A stretch of DNA of 64,000 nt from positions 62,001 to 126,000 of the forward strand of contig JADCLS010000003.1 of the NCBI GenBank assembly GCA_026702845.1, given 5' to 3'. This stretch comes from Candidatus Heimdallarchaeota archaeon. Lineage in GTDB: Archaea; Asgardarchaeota; Heimdallarchaeia; Heimdallarchaeales; Kariarchaeaceae. This document shows, piece after piece, positions 8,660-17,760 of the stretch. Position numbers and translations under genes: made by a program. Every line of letters begins with the position of its first letter. Within the stretch, counting starts at the first letter, position 1. Under the pieces are notes generated by a model that was given only the letters and a program-made list of their open reading frames with translations, was not told where the DNA came from and searched no databases.

Positions 8660-9388
8660 TTAAATATCCAAGGGATTCTTTCCATACACAATTCTGATCA
8701 CTAGTACGAGAACTACTAGACCTAATGAGATGAAAATGATCGGTTTGAAATCAAGTTCAGATTCAACAGGTACTCTGGGAATATAAGGCTCAACTTCATC
8801 TTCCTCAGGATTATCAATATTAATGGTGGGGTTATGTTCAGAAATCACGGTGTACGGATCCCCCCAATGATCATAATAGGTTACCTCTGCAGCTTTATCT
8901 GTGAATGAATAGGTTCTCTCACGGGTGAAATTTAAAGTGAAACCTATTCCAAGAGTCTTACCTGCAGCAAGAGAGGGAACATTCATGGTGAAATTCTGAT
9001 TTGTAACATTCAAGTAGTTAATTGGCACAGACTCATGAGTGGCAGCATCTTTGATACTCAAAGTACCGGGTTGGCCAGTATAATTCACAGGACCAGTATA
9101 TGCACCCATGGGGCTGTTCACCAGCTTCAAGAATGACACTTCATAATTCTCAGCATAGGTCTGGAATATGGTGATATTAGAGATGGATGAATTGGTCAAG
9201 TTCTTGATGATTATGGTAAAGTTGATAGGTTTACCTGATTCGATCTCTGGTTGATCTCTAATCTCGCTAAATGTAAATACTTTCACCTCTGGTTCTTCGG
9301 GAATAAATGCTGCAGATGGGGCTATCGATATGATCCCCACAACAAGTATAACCGATATAAGAAGGCTAGATTTTAACGTGAAATTCAA
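8660..9388 (-). CDS. Secreted, membrane-anchored Ig-like domain protein
   Basis: The 242-residue product has an N-terminal signal peptide (hydrophobic LLISVILVVGIISIAPSAAF), an Asn-rich extracellular beta domain with several N-x-S/T sites (about residues 30-205), then one transmembrane helix (FIFISLGLVVLVLVI type) and a short basic cytoplasmic tail. The ectodomain reads like a CARDB/DUF11-type Ig fold (KPINFTIIIKNLTNSS...). This layout is the same as eukaryotic TRAP-beta (SSR2), but many archaeal surface proteins share it, so that comparison is only a hypothesis. Confidence 0.6.
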   Translation of the reverse strand: MNFTLKSSLLISVILVVGIISIAPSAAFIPEEPEVKVFTFSEIRDQPEIESGKPINFTIIIKNLTNSSISNITIFQTYAENYEVSFLKLVNSPMGAYTGPVNYTGQPGTLSIKDAATHESVPINYLNVTNQNFTMNVPSLAAGKTLGIGFTLNFTRERTYSFTDKAAEVTYYDHWGDPYTVISEHNPTINIDNPEEDEVEPYIPRVPVESELDFKPIIFISLGLVVLVLVIRIVYGKNPLDI

Positions 9389-9485
9389 ATTATATTCCTC
9401 ACTATCGTATATGTTAATTTTTTGGAGTACTTATTTAATGGTTTTTTTATTTCTCAATAATTATCTAAGTATCTTTCATTTTTTT

Positions 9486-9920
9486 TCAAGTTTCGGTAAT
9501 TTCAGTGAATACCATTCCCTTCGAGAATAGAAAATTCAAAACAAAACCCACTCCAATTCCGATGGCATTAGCGATATATATCCTTGGAATCAGGATCATA
9601 AAATCCAATTGATGAAAACCCATAATTAGCAAAAGCCAATCCAAACCAAGTGTAACCAAGTACTGCACCAGACCACCCACAGAAACAGCAATTAAATACT
9701 TCACATATTCTTGAAAAATAGGATTGGTAGATTTGAATGTCCAAATTCTGTTAAGAATATAATTCGTGGTCATGGATACATATATTGCCAAAGCAACTGA
9801 GATAAATTCAGGAAAAATCAATAATGAAAGAAAGAGAATAAAAAAATTTACTGCAACCCCACTTGCACCTATGATCATGAATTTGATTAATTCGATGAGA
9901 TCTTCCCTATCAGAAAACAT
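9486..9920 (-). CDS. GtrA-family membrane protein
   Basis: A 144-residue protein with four predicted membrane helices. The sequence LIKFMIIGASGVAVNFFILF, then MTTNYILNRIWTFKS, then VGFVLNFLFSKGMVF, is the GtrA family pattern. GtrA proteins are thought to flip or carry lipid-linked sugars (undecaprenyl- or dolichyl-linked) across the membrane for glycan assembly. No glycosyltransferase gene is adjacent, so the substrate cannot be guessed. It ends about 100 bp before the secreted protein gene on the same strand. Confidence 0.85.
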   Translation of the reverse strand: MFSDREDLIELIKFMIIGASGVAVNFFILFLSLLIFPEFISVALAIYVSMTTNYILNRIWTFKSTNPIFQEYVKYLIAVSVGGLVQYLVTLGLDWLLLIMGFHQLDFMILIPRIYIANAIGIGVGFVLNFLFSKGMVFTEITET

Positions 9921-10094
9921 ATCCTTCCTATATTACATTAATTCATTAAGATACTGAATGGAGTATGTGAATACATCAATTCCGTGATGACTTGGGAAGC
10001 AAATAGGCTCACGCGTAAAAAGTATGAGATAATTTGAAAAATGACAGATAAATCTAATCTAAACTTCATAAATGGCAGAAAATTCTGATGATTG

Positions 10095-10511
10095 ATGGTT
10101 ATCAAAGTTAATGATTACGAGGTTAAAAAGGACCGTCTGTATATGAAATCCCATGAGTGGGCACAGGAACAAGACGATGGAACATGGAAGATGGGAATTA
10201 GTGATTACGCGCAGAAAATGCTACGAGAGATCTCATATGTGCAGTACGAGGATGCTGATGAGGATTTTGACGAAGGAGAGGTAATCTGTGTTGTAGAAGC
10301 ACTGAAGGCCACTGGAGATATTTATGCACCTTTTGATTGTACTCTCGTTGAGAATAATGAGAGCCTTGAGGATAGTCCTGAAAAAGTAAGCGAATCACCA
10401 TATGAAGATGGTTTTCTTATTAGAATAAAACCCAGAAGTGATGATCGAAGCAAGCTTATCAGCCCCGAGGAGTATGCAAAAGTTATCGAAGCAGAATTAG
10501 ATGAGTTATAG
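10095..10511 (+). CDS. gcvH: Glycine cleavage system H protein
   Basis: GcvH carries the lipoyl arm that shuttles the aminomethyl group between the P, T and L proteins. The lipoylation site is K71 in VEALKATGDIYAP (bacterial consensus VESVKAASDIYAP). It begins with an extra strand, VNDYEVKKDRLYMKSHEWA, with the last part matching the family start. The ATG at 10095 is used; the preceding TTG at 10092 is in frame. The stop overlaps the reading frame of gcvPA, and all three gcv genes form one operon. The T protein (GcvT) and lipoate genes are not in this window. Confidence 0.95.
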   Translation: MVIKVNDYEVKKDRLYMKSHEWAQEQDDGTWKMGISDYAQKMLREISYVQYEDADEDFDEGEVICVVEALKATGDIYAPFDCTLVENNESLEDSPEKVSESPYEDGFLIRIKPRSDDRSKLISPEEYAKVIEAELDEL

Positions 10512-10524
10512 GGAGAATACTATA

Positions 10525-11916
10525 ATGACATCATTTTATGAATCTTACATAGGTACTAGTGAAGCCGAACGTAAGGAGATGCTCGAGGCAATCGGTAAAA
10601 AAGATATTTTAGATCTCTTCTCAGAAATACCTGAACATATCATACTCAAGGAAATTATCGATATACCCGGGCCTTTTTCAGAGGCAGAGCTAACGAAATT
10701 CTTTTCAAAAATTGCTAAGAAGAATCTTGATCCTGATACCATGATCTCATTCCTAGGTGGTGGAGTGCGTCAACAATACATTCCAGCCGCCCTAGAGGAG
10801 CTTATGAGACGTGGAGAGCTATATACCGCCTATACACCCTATCAACCGGAAATATCACAGGGTATGTTACAATTACTCTTCGAGTATCAATCACTGGTCG
10901 CTGAATTGCTTGACATGGATGTGGTGAATGCTTCTATGTATGATTGGGCAAGTGCCCTAGGGGAAGTAGTACGAATCATGCATCGTATTTCAAGAAAGAA
11001 CAAGATTATCATCGCCCATCCCGTTGCACCCAATAGGGTTGAGGTAACTAAGGCATATGTCAAGTATTCAGATATTGAACTGATCGAGATTGAAGCCAAG
11101 GATGGTCATATCAATCTTGAGAAAATCGCAAAGTTGCTTGACGAGGAAGGTGCAAAAGATAAGAAGGAACGGGAGATTGGTGGTATATACTATGAAGTCC
11201 CCAATTATTATGGTTTACTCACAGATGGTTTGGAAGAGATTGCTGAGAAAATGCATAATTTAAAAGGTTTGGTCACTGTCGGAGTCGATCCCGTATCCCT
11301 GGGTATCATCCAACCACCTGGAGAATATGGTGCAGATTTTGTTGTGGGAGAAGGCCAGTTACTTGGTAATTCCATAAGTGCTGGTGGTCCCTTGCTAGGT
11401 ATCCTAGCCTCTAAATTCAACAGAAAGTGGATATCACAAGTACCTGGTAGATTAATCGGAGCCACAACAGAGATTGAATCAGAAGCTCCAGGGTACTGTA
11501 TCACCCTACAAACCAGAGAGCAGCATATCAGGAGAGATAAAGCCACCAGCAATATCTGTTCCAATGAGGCAATCACTGCAGTTATTGCTACCATATACCT
11601 TTCAGCACTTGGTAAGCAGGGAATTGTTGAGTTGGCACAGGGAATCATGGATCGTGCTCACTACCTAGCAGCAGAGCTAAATAAACTTGATAAGGTAATC
11701 GCACCAAGATTCAATGGCTTCTTCTTCTCAGAATTTGTGGCTGAATTTGAGGGAATCAATCATGATGAATTGGTACGTCAATGCACAGCCAAGGGATTCA
11801 TCCCTGGAAAAGCTATTGATGGCGAAGGTTGCTTGCGACTGATTTCAGTGTCCGAGATCATCTCTAAGGGAGATATGGATAATTTTGTGGCCACTATTAA
11901 GGAGGTTTTACAATGA
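10525..11916 (+). CDS. gcvPA: Glycine dehydrogenase (decarboxylating) subunit 1
   Basis: This is the N-terminal half of the split P protein, which decarboxylates glycine with PLP. The family features FLGGGVRQQYIPAAL, TAYTPYQPEISQGMLQLLFEYQ and NASMYDWASALGE are all present. A GGGAG ribosome-binding site at about 10511-10515 sits 9 nt upstream of the ATG at 10525 (MTSFYESYIG), which is preferred over the ATG at 10501. The product is 463 residues, close to archaeal and Thermus-type subunits. It overlaps gcvPB by 4 bp, which implies translational coupling of the two halves. Confidence 0.95.
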   Translation: MTSFYESYIGTSEAERKEMLEAIGKKDILDLFSEIPEHIILKEIIDIPGPFSEAELTKFFSKIAKKNLDPDTMISFLGGGVRQQYIPAALEELMRRGELYTAYTPYQPEISQGMLQLLFEYQSLVAELLDMDVVNASMYDWASALGEVVRIMHRISRKNKIIIAHPVAPNRVEVTKAYVKYSDIELIEIEAKDGHINLEKIAKLLDEEGAKDKKEREIGGIYYEVPNYYGLLTDGLEEIAEKMHNLKGLVTVGVDPVSLGIIQPPGEYGADFVVGEGQLLGNSISAGGPLLGILASKFNRKWISQVPGRLIGATTEIESEAPGYCITLQTREQHIRRDKATSNICSNEAITAVIATIYLSALGKQGIVELAQGIMDRAHYLAAELNKLDKVIAPRFNGFFFSEFVAEFEGINHDELVRQCTAKGFIPGKAIDGEGCLRLISVSEIISKGDMDNFVATIKEVLQ

Positions 11917-13400
11917 AGAAGAGAGTACAGGCACAGTGGAATGAGGATCTCATCATGAAAAAGGGATATAAGGGAAGAAGAGCCCATATCCCTGCACAGG
12001 TGGATGTTCCCAAGGTTTCAGTTCCAGAGAATTGGCAACGTAAGAAACCCGCAAATCTACCTGAAGTATCAGAGTTAGAGCTTGTTCGTCATGTTGTAAG
12101 ATTATCCCAGATGAATCACGGTGTGGATGTAGGTGAATACCCACTTGGTAGTTGCACCATGAAGTATAATCCCAAGGTGAATGAACGAATTGTAAGATTT
12201 GGTCAATTTGCAGAGATACACCCTGATACTCCCGAGGAATTGATGCAGGGATCCATTGAGGTGATTTATCGCCTGCAAGAGGCCATCAAGGGTATGACAG
12301 GATTTGAAGGAGTAACAGTTCAACCAACTGCAGGAGCTCAGGGTGAGTTTTTAGGTATGCTAATTGCTCAGGCTTATCATGCAGATAATGGCGATACCAA
12401 ACGTAACACCGTACTTGTCCCTGATTCTGCACATGGTACCAACCCAGCAAGTGCAGCAATGGCTGGATATAAAGTCATTGAATTACCATCAACACCAGAA
12501 GGATTTGTTGACCTAGAGATGTTAGAAGCAGCACTCGATGATACCATAGCTGCATTCATGATCACCAACCCCAACACACTGGGATTGTTTGAGCCACAGA
12601 TCCTCAAGATTAGCGAGATGGTACATAACGCAGGTGCTCTCATGTATCTTGATGGAGCTAATTTCAACGGAATTGTCGGGGTGGTCAAACCAACCGATAT
12701 GGGATTTGATATCATGCACCTCAACATGCACAAGACATTCTCAGGGCCCCATGGAGGTGGAGGACCGGGATGTGGACCTGTGGGTGTGGTTGGACATCTG
12801 GCCAAATACTTACCAAAACCTCTGGCACAATATGATGCAGATAAGGACTACTATTACTTGGATTATGATATGCCTAGCTCAATTGGTAAGCTTCATGGCT
12901 ATTTTGGCAATTTTGGTATTATTCTACGAACACTTGCCTATATCTATCGCAATGGTGGTGAAGGGGTGAGAGAATTCTGTTACTCTGCCGTCCTCAATGC
13001 CAATTACCTGATGGAGAAGGTGAAGGAAATCAAGGGATTTAGTGTACCCAAATCCAAGGATATGCCAAGAAAACATGAATTTATTGCCAGTCCAGTGAAA
13101 ATGATGCAGGATACAGGTGTTACTGCAGGAGATATAGCCAAAGCTATGCTTGATTATGGGATCCATGCTCCTACCATCTATTTTCCATTGATTGTGCATG
13201 AAGCCATGATGTTTGAGCCAACCGAGGCTGAAACCCGAACCAGTTTGGATAATATGGCTGAGGCTCTGCAAGAAATTTCAGATCTTGCCTATTCCAATCC
13301 AGATGAAGTACACAAGATGCCAAGACTCACTGGCCGAGGTAGACTTGATGAGCTTAGCCTAGCTAAGAATCCAGTATTATCAAAGAAATCCGACGATTAG
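11913..13400 (+). CDS. gcvPB: Glycine dehydrogenase (decarboxylating) subunit 2
   Basis: The C-terminal half of the split P protein holds the PLP-binding Lys, here K274 in LNMHKTFSGPHGGGGPG. Upstream are LGSCTMKYNPKVNE and QPTAGAQGEFLGML, both typical. At 495 residues it is of normal length. The ATG is inside the end of gcvPA (ATGA overlap). Together with gcvH and gcvPA it can release CO2, ammonia and a methylene group from glycine or run in reverse; direction cannot be read from sequence. Confidence 0.95.
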   Translation: MKKRVQAQWNEDLIMKKGYKGRRAHIPAQVDVPKVSVPENWQRKKPANLPEVSELELVRHVVRLSQMNHGVDVGEYPLGSCTMKYNPKVNERIVRFGQFAEIHPDTPEELMQGSIEVIYRLQEAIKGMTGFEGVTVQPTAGAQGEFLGMLIAQAYHADNGDTKRNTVLVPDSAHGTNPASAAMAGYKVIELPSTPEGFVDLEMLEAALDDTIAAFMITNPNTLGLFEPQILKISEMVHNAGALMYLDGANFNGIVGVVKPTDMGFDIMHLNMHKTFSGPHGGGGPGCGPVGVVGHLAKYLPKPLAQYDADKDYYYLDYDMPSSIGKLHGYFGNFGIILRTLAYIYRNGGEGVREFCYSAVLNANYLMEKVKEIKGFSVPKSKDMPRKHEFIASPVKMMQDTGVTAGDIAKAMLDYGIHAPTIYFPLIVHEAMMFEPTEAETRTSLDNMAEALQEISDLAYSNPDEVHKMPRLTGRGRLDELSLAKNPVLSKKSDD

Positions 13401-13489
13401 CTTACATTCAACATCAAAGATAATCAAAAAAGCAAATTTATCAATACTGCAACACAAGGAGTAAATATTATCAATAGTAAAGTAACCAT

Positions 13490-14167
13490 ATGGATAGAAT
13501 TGCAGATGTAGTTCTTTTTGATCTTGATGGTACTCTGCTTGAGAATGGAGAAGCTGTGGTTGATGCCTACTTCACAAGCTTGCAACGATATGGCTATCCT
13601 CCCAAGGATAAAGCCTATATTGCAACACTAGCAGGATTGAGTACCTACGAAACTGCTAGATTACTCGGTGTGAGAGAGGAGGATAGATACAAGATAGATC
13701 AGCATTTCTGGGAATATTTTCATAGGTACGCTGATGACCCTGATATGATGCCTGTGGTGTTTGATAAAGTTGAGGCTATGCTGGAGCTACTCAAATCTGA
13801 GAAGATACCAATGGCTGTGGTTACATCAAATGAGGCAAGAATTGCCACTAAATTACTCACGAAAGTTAATTTACTCAAATATTTTGACACTGTGGTGGGA
13901 TCTGAGGATGTAACAGAGAGAAAACCCTCTGCACAGCCAATTAAACTTGCTCTTGAAAGAATGGGCCTCAGTAAGGAAACGGACAAAGAATACTGGTTCG
14001 TAGGTGATACAAAATCTGATATCGGTGCAGCTAGAAATGCAGAATTTGTCTCTATTGCCATTCCACAACCTCATACCTATAAGTTAGTGATTGAGGAGGA
14101 ACCAGATTATCTCATAGACACGATGAAGGATTTTTATGAATTATTATTATCACTCAAAAAAGAATAA
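13490..14167 (+). CDS. HAD-superfamily phosphatase (phosphoglycolate phosphatase-like)
   Basis: The catalytic DxDGT motif is FDLDGTLLE (about residues 9-16), motif II is the Ser in VVTSNEA, the Lys of motif III lies in TERKPSAQP, and motif IV is GDTKSD. A helical cap between motifs I and II makes it a subclass I HAD similar to Gph/PpaX. The exact substrate is unknown. It follows the gcv operon by 90 bp on the same strand with a separate AT-rich leader. Confidence 0.82.
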   Translation: MDRIADVVLFDLDGTLLENGEAVVDAYFTSLQRYGYPPKDKAYIATLAGLSTYETARLLGVREEDRYKIDQHFWEYFHRYADDPDMMPVVFDKVEAMLELLKSEKIPMAVVTSNEARIATKLLTKVNLLKYFDTVVGSEDVTERKPSAQPIKLALERMGLSKETDKEYWFVGDTKSDIGAARNAEFVSIAIPQPHTYKLVIEEEPDYLIDTMKDFYELLLSLKKE

Positions 14168-14289
14168 CAATTCCCATGAGACTTCACACTTCACTAGTGA
14201 CTAAACATGAGGTAATCTCATTCATTGAGAGATGCCTGTATTACTTATTAATTCAAGGAATTTTATATATAAACTGATAATGAATTGAG

Positions 14290-14994
14290 TCACTCAATTG
14301 CTATGGTGACCCGTTTTCTACCCTTTCCCTTGTTTTCGGTTTTCACCATCATTACTGTTCCAATCTCTGCAGTAGACTTCACATGAAGACCCCCATCCGC
14401 CTGAAGATCAATATCTCCAATCCTCACCATCCGAAATTCCTTGATGGATTGTGGCAGGTGTACTGTGGTTTTGAAGAGATTGGGATCCTTCTCAGCCTCC
14501 TCCCTACTAAGAAGAAAGGTACTGACCTCATGATTCTCAGGAATAATGCTATTAAGTTCCTCCACCACTTCTATTGCAGATTGTTTGGTAAATTCAGGAA
14601 GATCAAAGTCAAGTCGTGCCCGATCATGATAGATATTACCGCCTGTCACCTTAGGATGATTATATTTTCTATCCACGATTGCGGAGAGCAAATGGAGAGC
14701 GGTATGATGCTTGATCAGAGCATACCTGTACTCCCAGTCTATCCTGATGCTTACTGTGTCTCCAATCTTGAGATCGCCATCCATCTTGTGGAGCAGGCCC
14801 ATCTCATGTTGTGCATATCCAGATACTGGATATTCCACTCCATCCTTCATGATAATTGCCTTATCCTCAGGTTGCCCACCGCCTCGAGGATAGCATATGG
14901 TCTGATCTGGTATGATCCCCTCATCATTAACGAAGATAATTGTAGCCTCAGTTTCCTTAAGATAGGAATCCTCAAGATAGAGTAATTTGGTCAT
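14290..14994 (-). CDS. alaX: AlaX-type alanyl-tRNA editing protein
   Basis: AlaX proteins hydrolyse Ser- or Gly-tRNA(Ala) made by mistake. Signature parts are CYPRGGGQPEDKA, the zinc-binding HHTALHLLSAI, and DIDLQADGGLHVKSTAEIG. The ATG at 14994 (MTKLLYLEDSYLKE) matches the usual AlaX start; a longer in-frame start at 15060 would add 22 unlike residues. At 234 residues it is an AlaX-M type, shorter than forms carrying extra C-terminal helices. It is transcribed towards the HAD gene, with convergent ends. Confidence 0.9.
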   Translation of the reverse strand: MTKLLYLEDSYLKETEATIIFVNDEGIIPDQTICYPRGGGQPEDKAIIMKDGVEYPVSGYAQHEMGLLHKMDGDLKIGDTVSIRIDWEYRYALIKHHTALHLLSAIVDRKYNHPKVTGGNIYHDRARLDFDLPEFTKQSAIEVVEELNSIIPENHEVSTFLLSREEAEKDPNLFKTTVHLPQSIKEFRMVRIGDIDLQADGGLHVKSTAEIGTVMMVKTENKGKGRKRVTIAIE

Positions 14995-15157
14995 AGGCCA
15001 CTCAAGTTGTGGAAAATTAAAATGATATTGGTATAGAGATAGATGATCCATAAATGCCAAGTAATACTAACTAATTGTGACAAATATTTCAAGGCTGCCT
15101 TGAATAATTTATAATGATTATTTTTTTGTTTAAATATCAAATTCGAAATCAAATTAT

Positions 15158-17263
15158 ATGATAACCAGAGACCAATTTGAGGAAGACACTGAAAACCGGA
15201 TAACACAAGTAAAAGATCGAAAGAATTTGAAAATTAAAGAAAATTATTTAGAAAAGAAGGAGATGTGGCAAAATGAAAAAACTCAAGAAAATTATAGAAA
15301 ACATCATACAGTAAATAATCGAGATAATATAAAATGCCATATTCAGAGGAAAGATTCAATATCCAAAGATAATGACATAATTATTGAAGTAATGGATGCC
15401 TGTGAGCCTCCTAACTTTAAAGATGAGCTTTCCAATGAGGGTATTATCAAGAATGAACAAAAGAAGAAGAGTTTGGTGAGTATACAAGCTATGGATGCCG
15501 CTGATTATGATTTAGTTTCTGCAGATTGGAAAGGTCTCTATGAAAAGTTTAGAACACAAGGAATTTATAGAAAAGAGATTGAAACTGCCATCGGTGCTAG
15601 ATTTCATGGTCAATTATATAAAAATTCCAAGATGAGATATTCAACTTTCAAAAAACTATTAGAGTTTTATGGAAAACCAATTGAACATAAAATTTTTCGA
15701 GAATTCAAAGCACCTTTTTCGAAAATGAAAAATCAGGATAGAGTAGTATATGAACTCAGAAAACCTGATGTAGCAAAGATTATGGATTATGATTATGTTA
15801 AAGCAGATTGGAGTAAAATATATCATGAGCTGAGATTGCAAGGTTTTAGTAAAAAAAGGATAAACCAAGAGCTTGGTACCCAATTTGATTCACAAATATA
15901 CGGAGGATATAATATGAAATACCAATATTTCAAGAAACTTGAAAAGTTGTTAGGGAAAAAAATCGAATATCAGATCATTAATCGAAGAAGTCATTTTGAT
16001 AAACAACTTGGAAAATTCAGAGTGTCCCATCAAGGTAAAACATTATTCTATGAAATGATAAATAAAGATGATTTACATCGAGATTTGATTGATCAAGATT
16101 ATATCTCAGCCGATTGGATTAATATTTATCAAAATTTAAAAGATCAAGGTTTAAATTTAAAGACTATAAGTGAAAAAATTGGTGTGAATTTTGCCAGTCA
16201 GCTATATAATGATTATACAATGAAATTCAAAAATTTTAAGATATTGCTTGAAATAGCAGATTTTGGTATTGATTATCAATTTGTGAATAAAGACTATAAG
16301 ATTGCTCAACGTGACAAAAGGTATCAAGATCTAAATACTTCTCCGAAAATAATTCGGGAATATAGAGAACCAGATATGAAAAATATCAAGCTATCAGATA
16401 AAGTTCAAGCTAGTTGGAAGAAGATCTTATTGGATTTGAACCGTGCAGGAGTATCAAAAGGAGAAATCACAAAATGCATCGGCTCATCATTCACTCACCA
16501 ATATAATGGCAACCGAGAGTTGAGATACAATAATTTTAGAATATTACAGAAATTGTACATGGATAAATGCTCGAAATCAATTGAATATATTATACTAGAT
16601 CAAGATTCTATTGATAGACAAAGAGAGAAGCAAATTAAGATAATAATGGATAAGATACCTGGAAATAAATACATAAAAAAAGTAGATGCAAAATTCTCAG
16701 AATTTTTGGGGATAGTTCATGGTGATGGCCATTTATCCTTCAAGGGTGAAGTTAAAATTACATTAGATAAATGGGAAATAGAATATGCTGAATATATAAA
16801 AAAAATGATGATGGATGAATTTGGAATTATTCCAAGGATAAAGCCTAGAAAGGGAGAAAATACCCTAGATATAAGAATTGGAAATAAAAAATTTGTATCA
16901 GAATTACAATCACTTGGCATGAGAACTGGAGATAAAACAAGGAACCAATCTGAAGTTCCAAGTATCATATTTATGAATTCACAAAATATGAGAAATTTCG
17001 CAATAGGCTTGTTCGATACGGATGGTTGTGCCGTGAGTTATGATTCATATTATGGTATAATTTTTACAAATAAAAATAAAAATTTACTGAATTTTTTTGC
17101 TGATTTTTGTTTTGACAATAATGTAGCTTGCAGCATTTATTCTACAAATTCAATCAGAATTGTAAACAAAAATGATATATCATTATTAATGAAATTATTA
17201 GATTCTTATAAGGTAAGAAGCTTTATTACCAAAAATAAGCTAGATAATATGGTTCAAAGCTAG
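15158..17263 (+). CDS. LAGLIDADG homing endonuclease with four N-terminal repeats
   Basis: A free-standing 701-residue protein. After a highly charged start (about 100 residues) come four divergent repeats of about 100 residues, each with the pattern DxxxADWxxIYxxLxxQGxxxxxIxxxIGxxFxxQLYxxxxMxYxxFKxLLE (about residues 110-505). They are probably DNA-binding helical modules. The C-terminal 195 residues form a LAGLIDADG nuclease with motifs FSEFLGIVHGDGH and NFAIGLFDTDGC, the acidic residues being intact. The C-terminal domain resembles the product of 17761-18405. It lies upstream of tRNA-Asn and tRNA-Val genes that carry introns. Its very AT-rich, Lys/Asn-rich coding suggests horizontal origin. 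Confidence 0.82.
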   Translation: MITRDQFEEDTENRITQVKDRKNLKIKENYLEKKEMWQNEKTQENYRKHHTVNNRDNIKCHIQRKDSISKDNDIIIEVMDACEPPNFKDELSNEGIIKNEQKKKSLVSIQAMDAADYDLVSADWKGLYEKFRTQGIYRKEIETAIGARFHGQLYKNSKMRYSTFKKLLEFYGKPIEHKIFREFKAPFSKMKNQDRVVYELRKPDVAKIMDYDYVKADWSKIYHELRLQGFSKKRINQELGTQFDSQIYGGYNMKYQYFKKLEKLLGKKIEYQIINRRSHFDKQLGKFRVSHQGKTLFYEMINKDDLHRDLIDQDYISADWINIYQNLKDQGLNLKTISEKIGVNFASQLYNDYTMKFKNFKILLEIADFGIDYQFVNKDYKIAQRDKRYQDLNTSPKIIREYREPDMKNIKLSDKVQASWKKILLDLNRAGVSKGEITKCIGSSFTHQYNGNRELRYNNFRILQKLYMDKCSKSIEYIILDQDSIDRQREKQIKIIMDKIPGNKYIKKVDAKFSEFLGIVHGDGHLSFKGEVKITLDKWEIEYAEYIKKMMMDEFGIIPRIKPRKGENTLDIRIGNKKFVSELQSLGMRTGDKTRNQSEVPSIIFMNSQNMRNFAIGLFDTDGCAVSYDSYYGIIFTNKNKNLLNFFADFCFDNNVACSIYSTNSIRIVNKNDISLLMKLLDSYKVRSFITKNKLDNMVQS

Positions 17264-17489
17264 AGAAGTAAAAATCAAATGACAAAAAGCATTACATCAT
17301 TGCTTTTAATAAATATCCGAGAATTGAAATATTCTCATGACTGAAGGAAAATAAGTGAATTCTTCAATTGTAAACATCACTATTTATTTTCATTTTTTAG
17401 ATTTAGTAAGTGACAAGATAGTAAAGAATTTTAATAATGATAATTACCATAAATTATGTTTATTTCATTCTAAATGAAATATACATATT

Positions 17490-17593
17490 GTCACTGTAGC
17501 TAAGTGGCCAAAGATCATTTGGAGACTTAAGTGGTCGGCTAAGGCGTCCGGCTGTTAACCGGAAGATCGCAGGTTCGAGTCCTGCCAGTGACG
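17490..17593 (+). tRNA. tRNA-Asn(GTT) with a D-arm intron
   Basis: Acceptor strands GTCACTG (17490-17496) and CAGTGAC (17586-17592) pair fully; discriminator G 17593. The anticodon arm TCCGG-CTGTTAA-CCGGA gives GTT, and the T arm is GCAGG-TTCGAGT-CCTGC. The D arm is about 26-27 nt too long: TAAGTGG occurs twice, flanking a CCAAA-GATCA-TTTGG hairpin. The extra block (about 17505-17531) is best explained as a non-canonical intron. I could not fix its exact borders by bulge-helix-bulge pairing. Two LAGLIDADG genes flank this and the next tRNA. Confidence 0.88.
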
Positions 17594-17619
17594 TTACCCC
17601 TTGGGGTATACAATTTTAT

Positions 17620-17725
17620 AGGCTCGTGGCTTAGCCTGGTTAAGGTCATAGGATGTGTCCTATGATTGCCAATTAGCGCCTCGCTTACACCGAGGAGGTC
17701 GCCGGTTCGAATCCGGCCGGGCCTA
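17620..17725 (+). tRNA. tRNA-Val(TAC) with an intron near position 25/26
   Basis: Acceptor AGGCTCG (17620-17626) pairs with CGGGCCT (17718-17724), discriminator A 17725. The anticodon stem-loop CCTCG-CTTACAC-CGAGG gives TAC; the T arm is GCCGG-TTCGAAT-CCGGC. Between the D stem and the anticodon stem there are about 31 extra nt (about 17646-17676) starting with a perfect 8-bp hairpin TCATAGGA-TGTG-TCCTATGA. Removing them leaves a normal 75-nt tRNA, so this is a probable intron at a non-canonical site. It lies 26 nt after tRNA-Asn. Confidence 0.88.
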
Positions 17726-17760
17726 TCCTCAAATTAAATTTTTTAAGATGTAATATCGGT

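Noticed and set aside
11208..13271. Antisense frames of 60-150 codons across gcvPA and gcvPB
   Set aside because: Antisense shadows of highly conserved genes.
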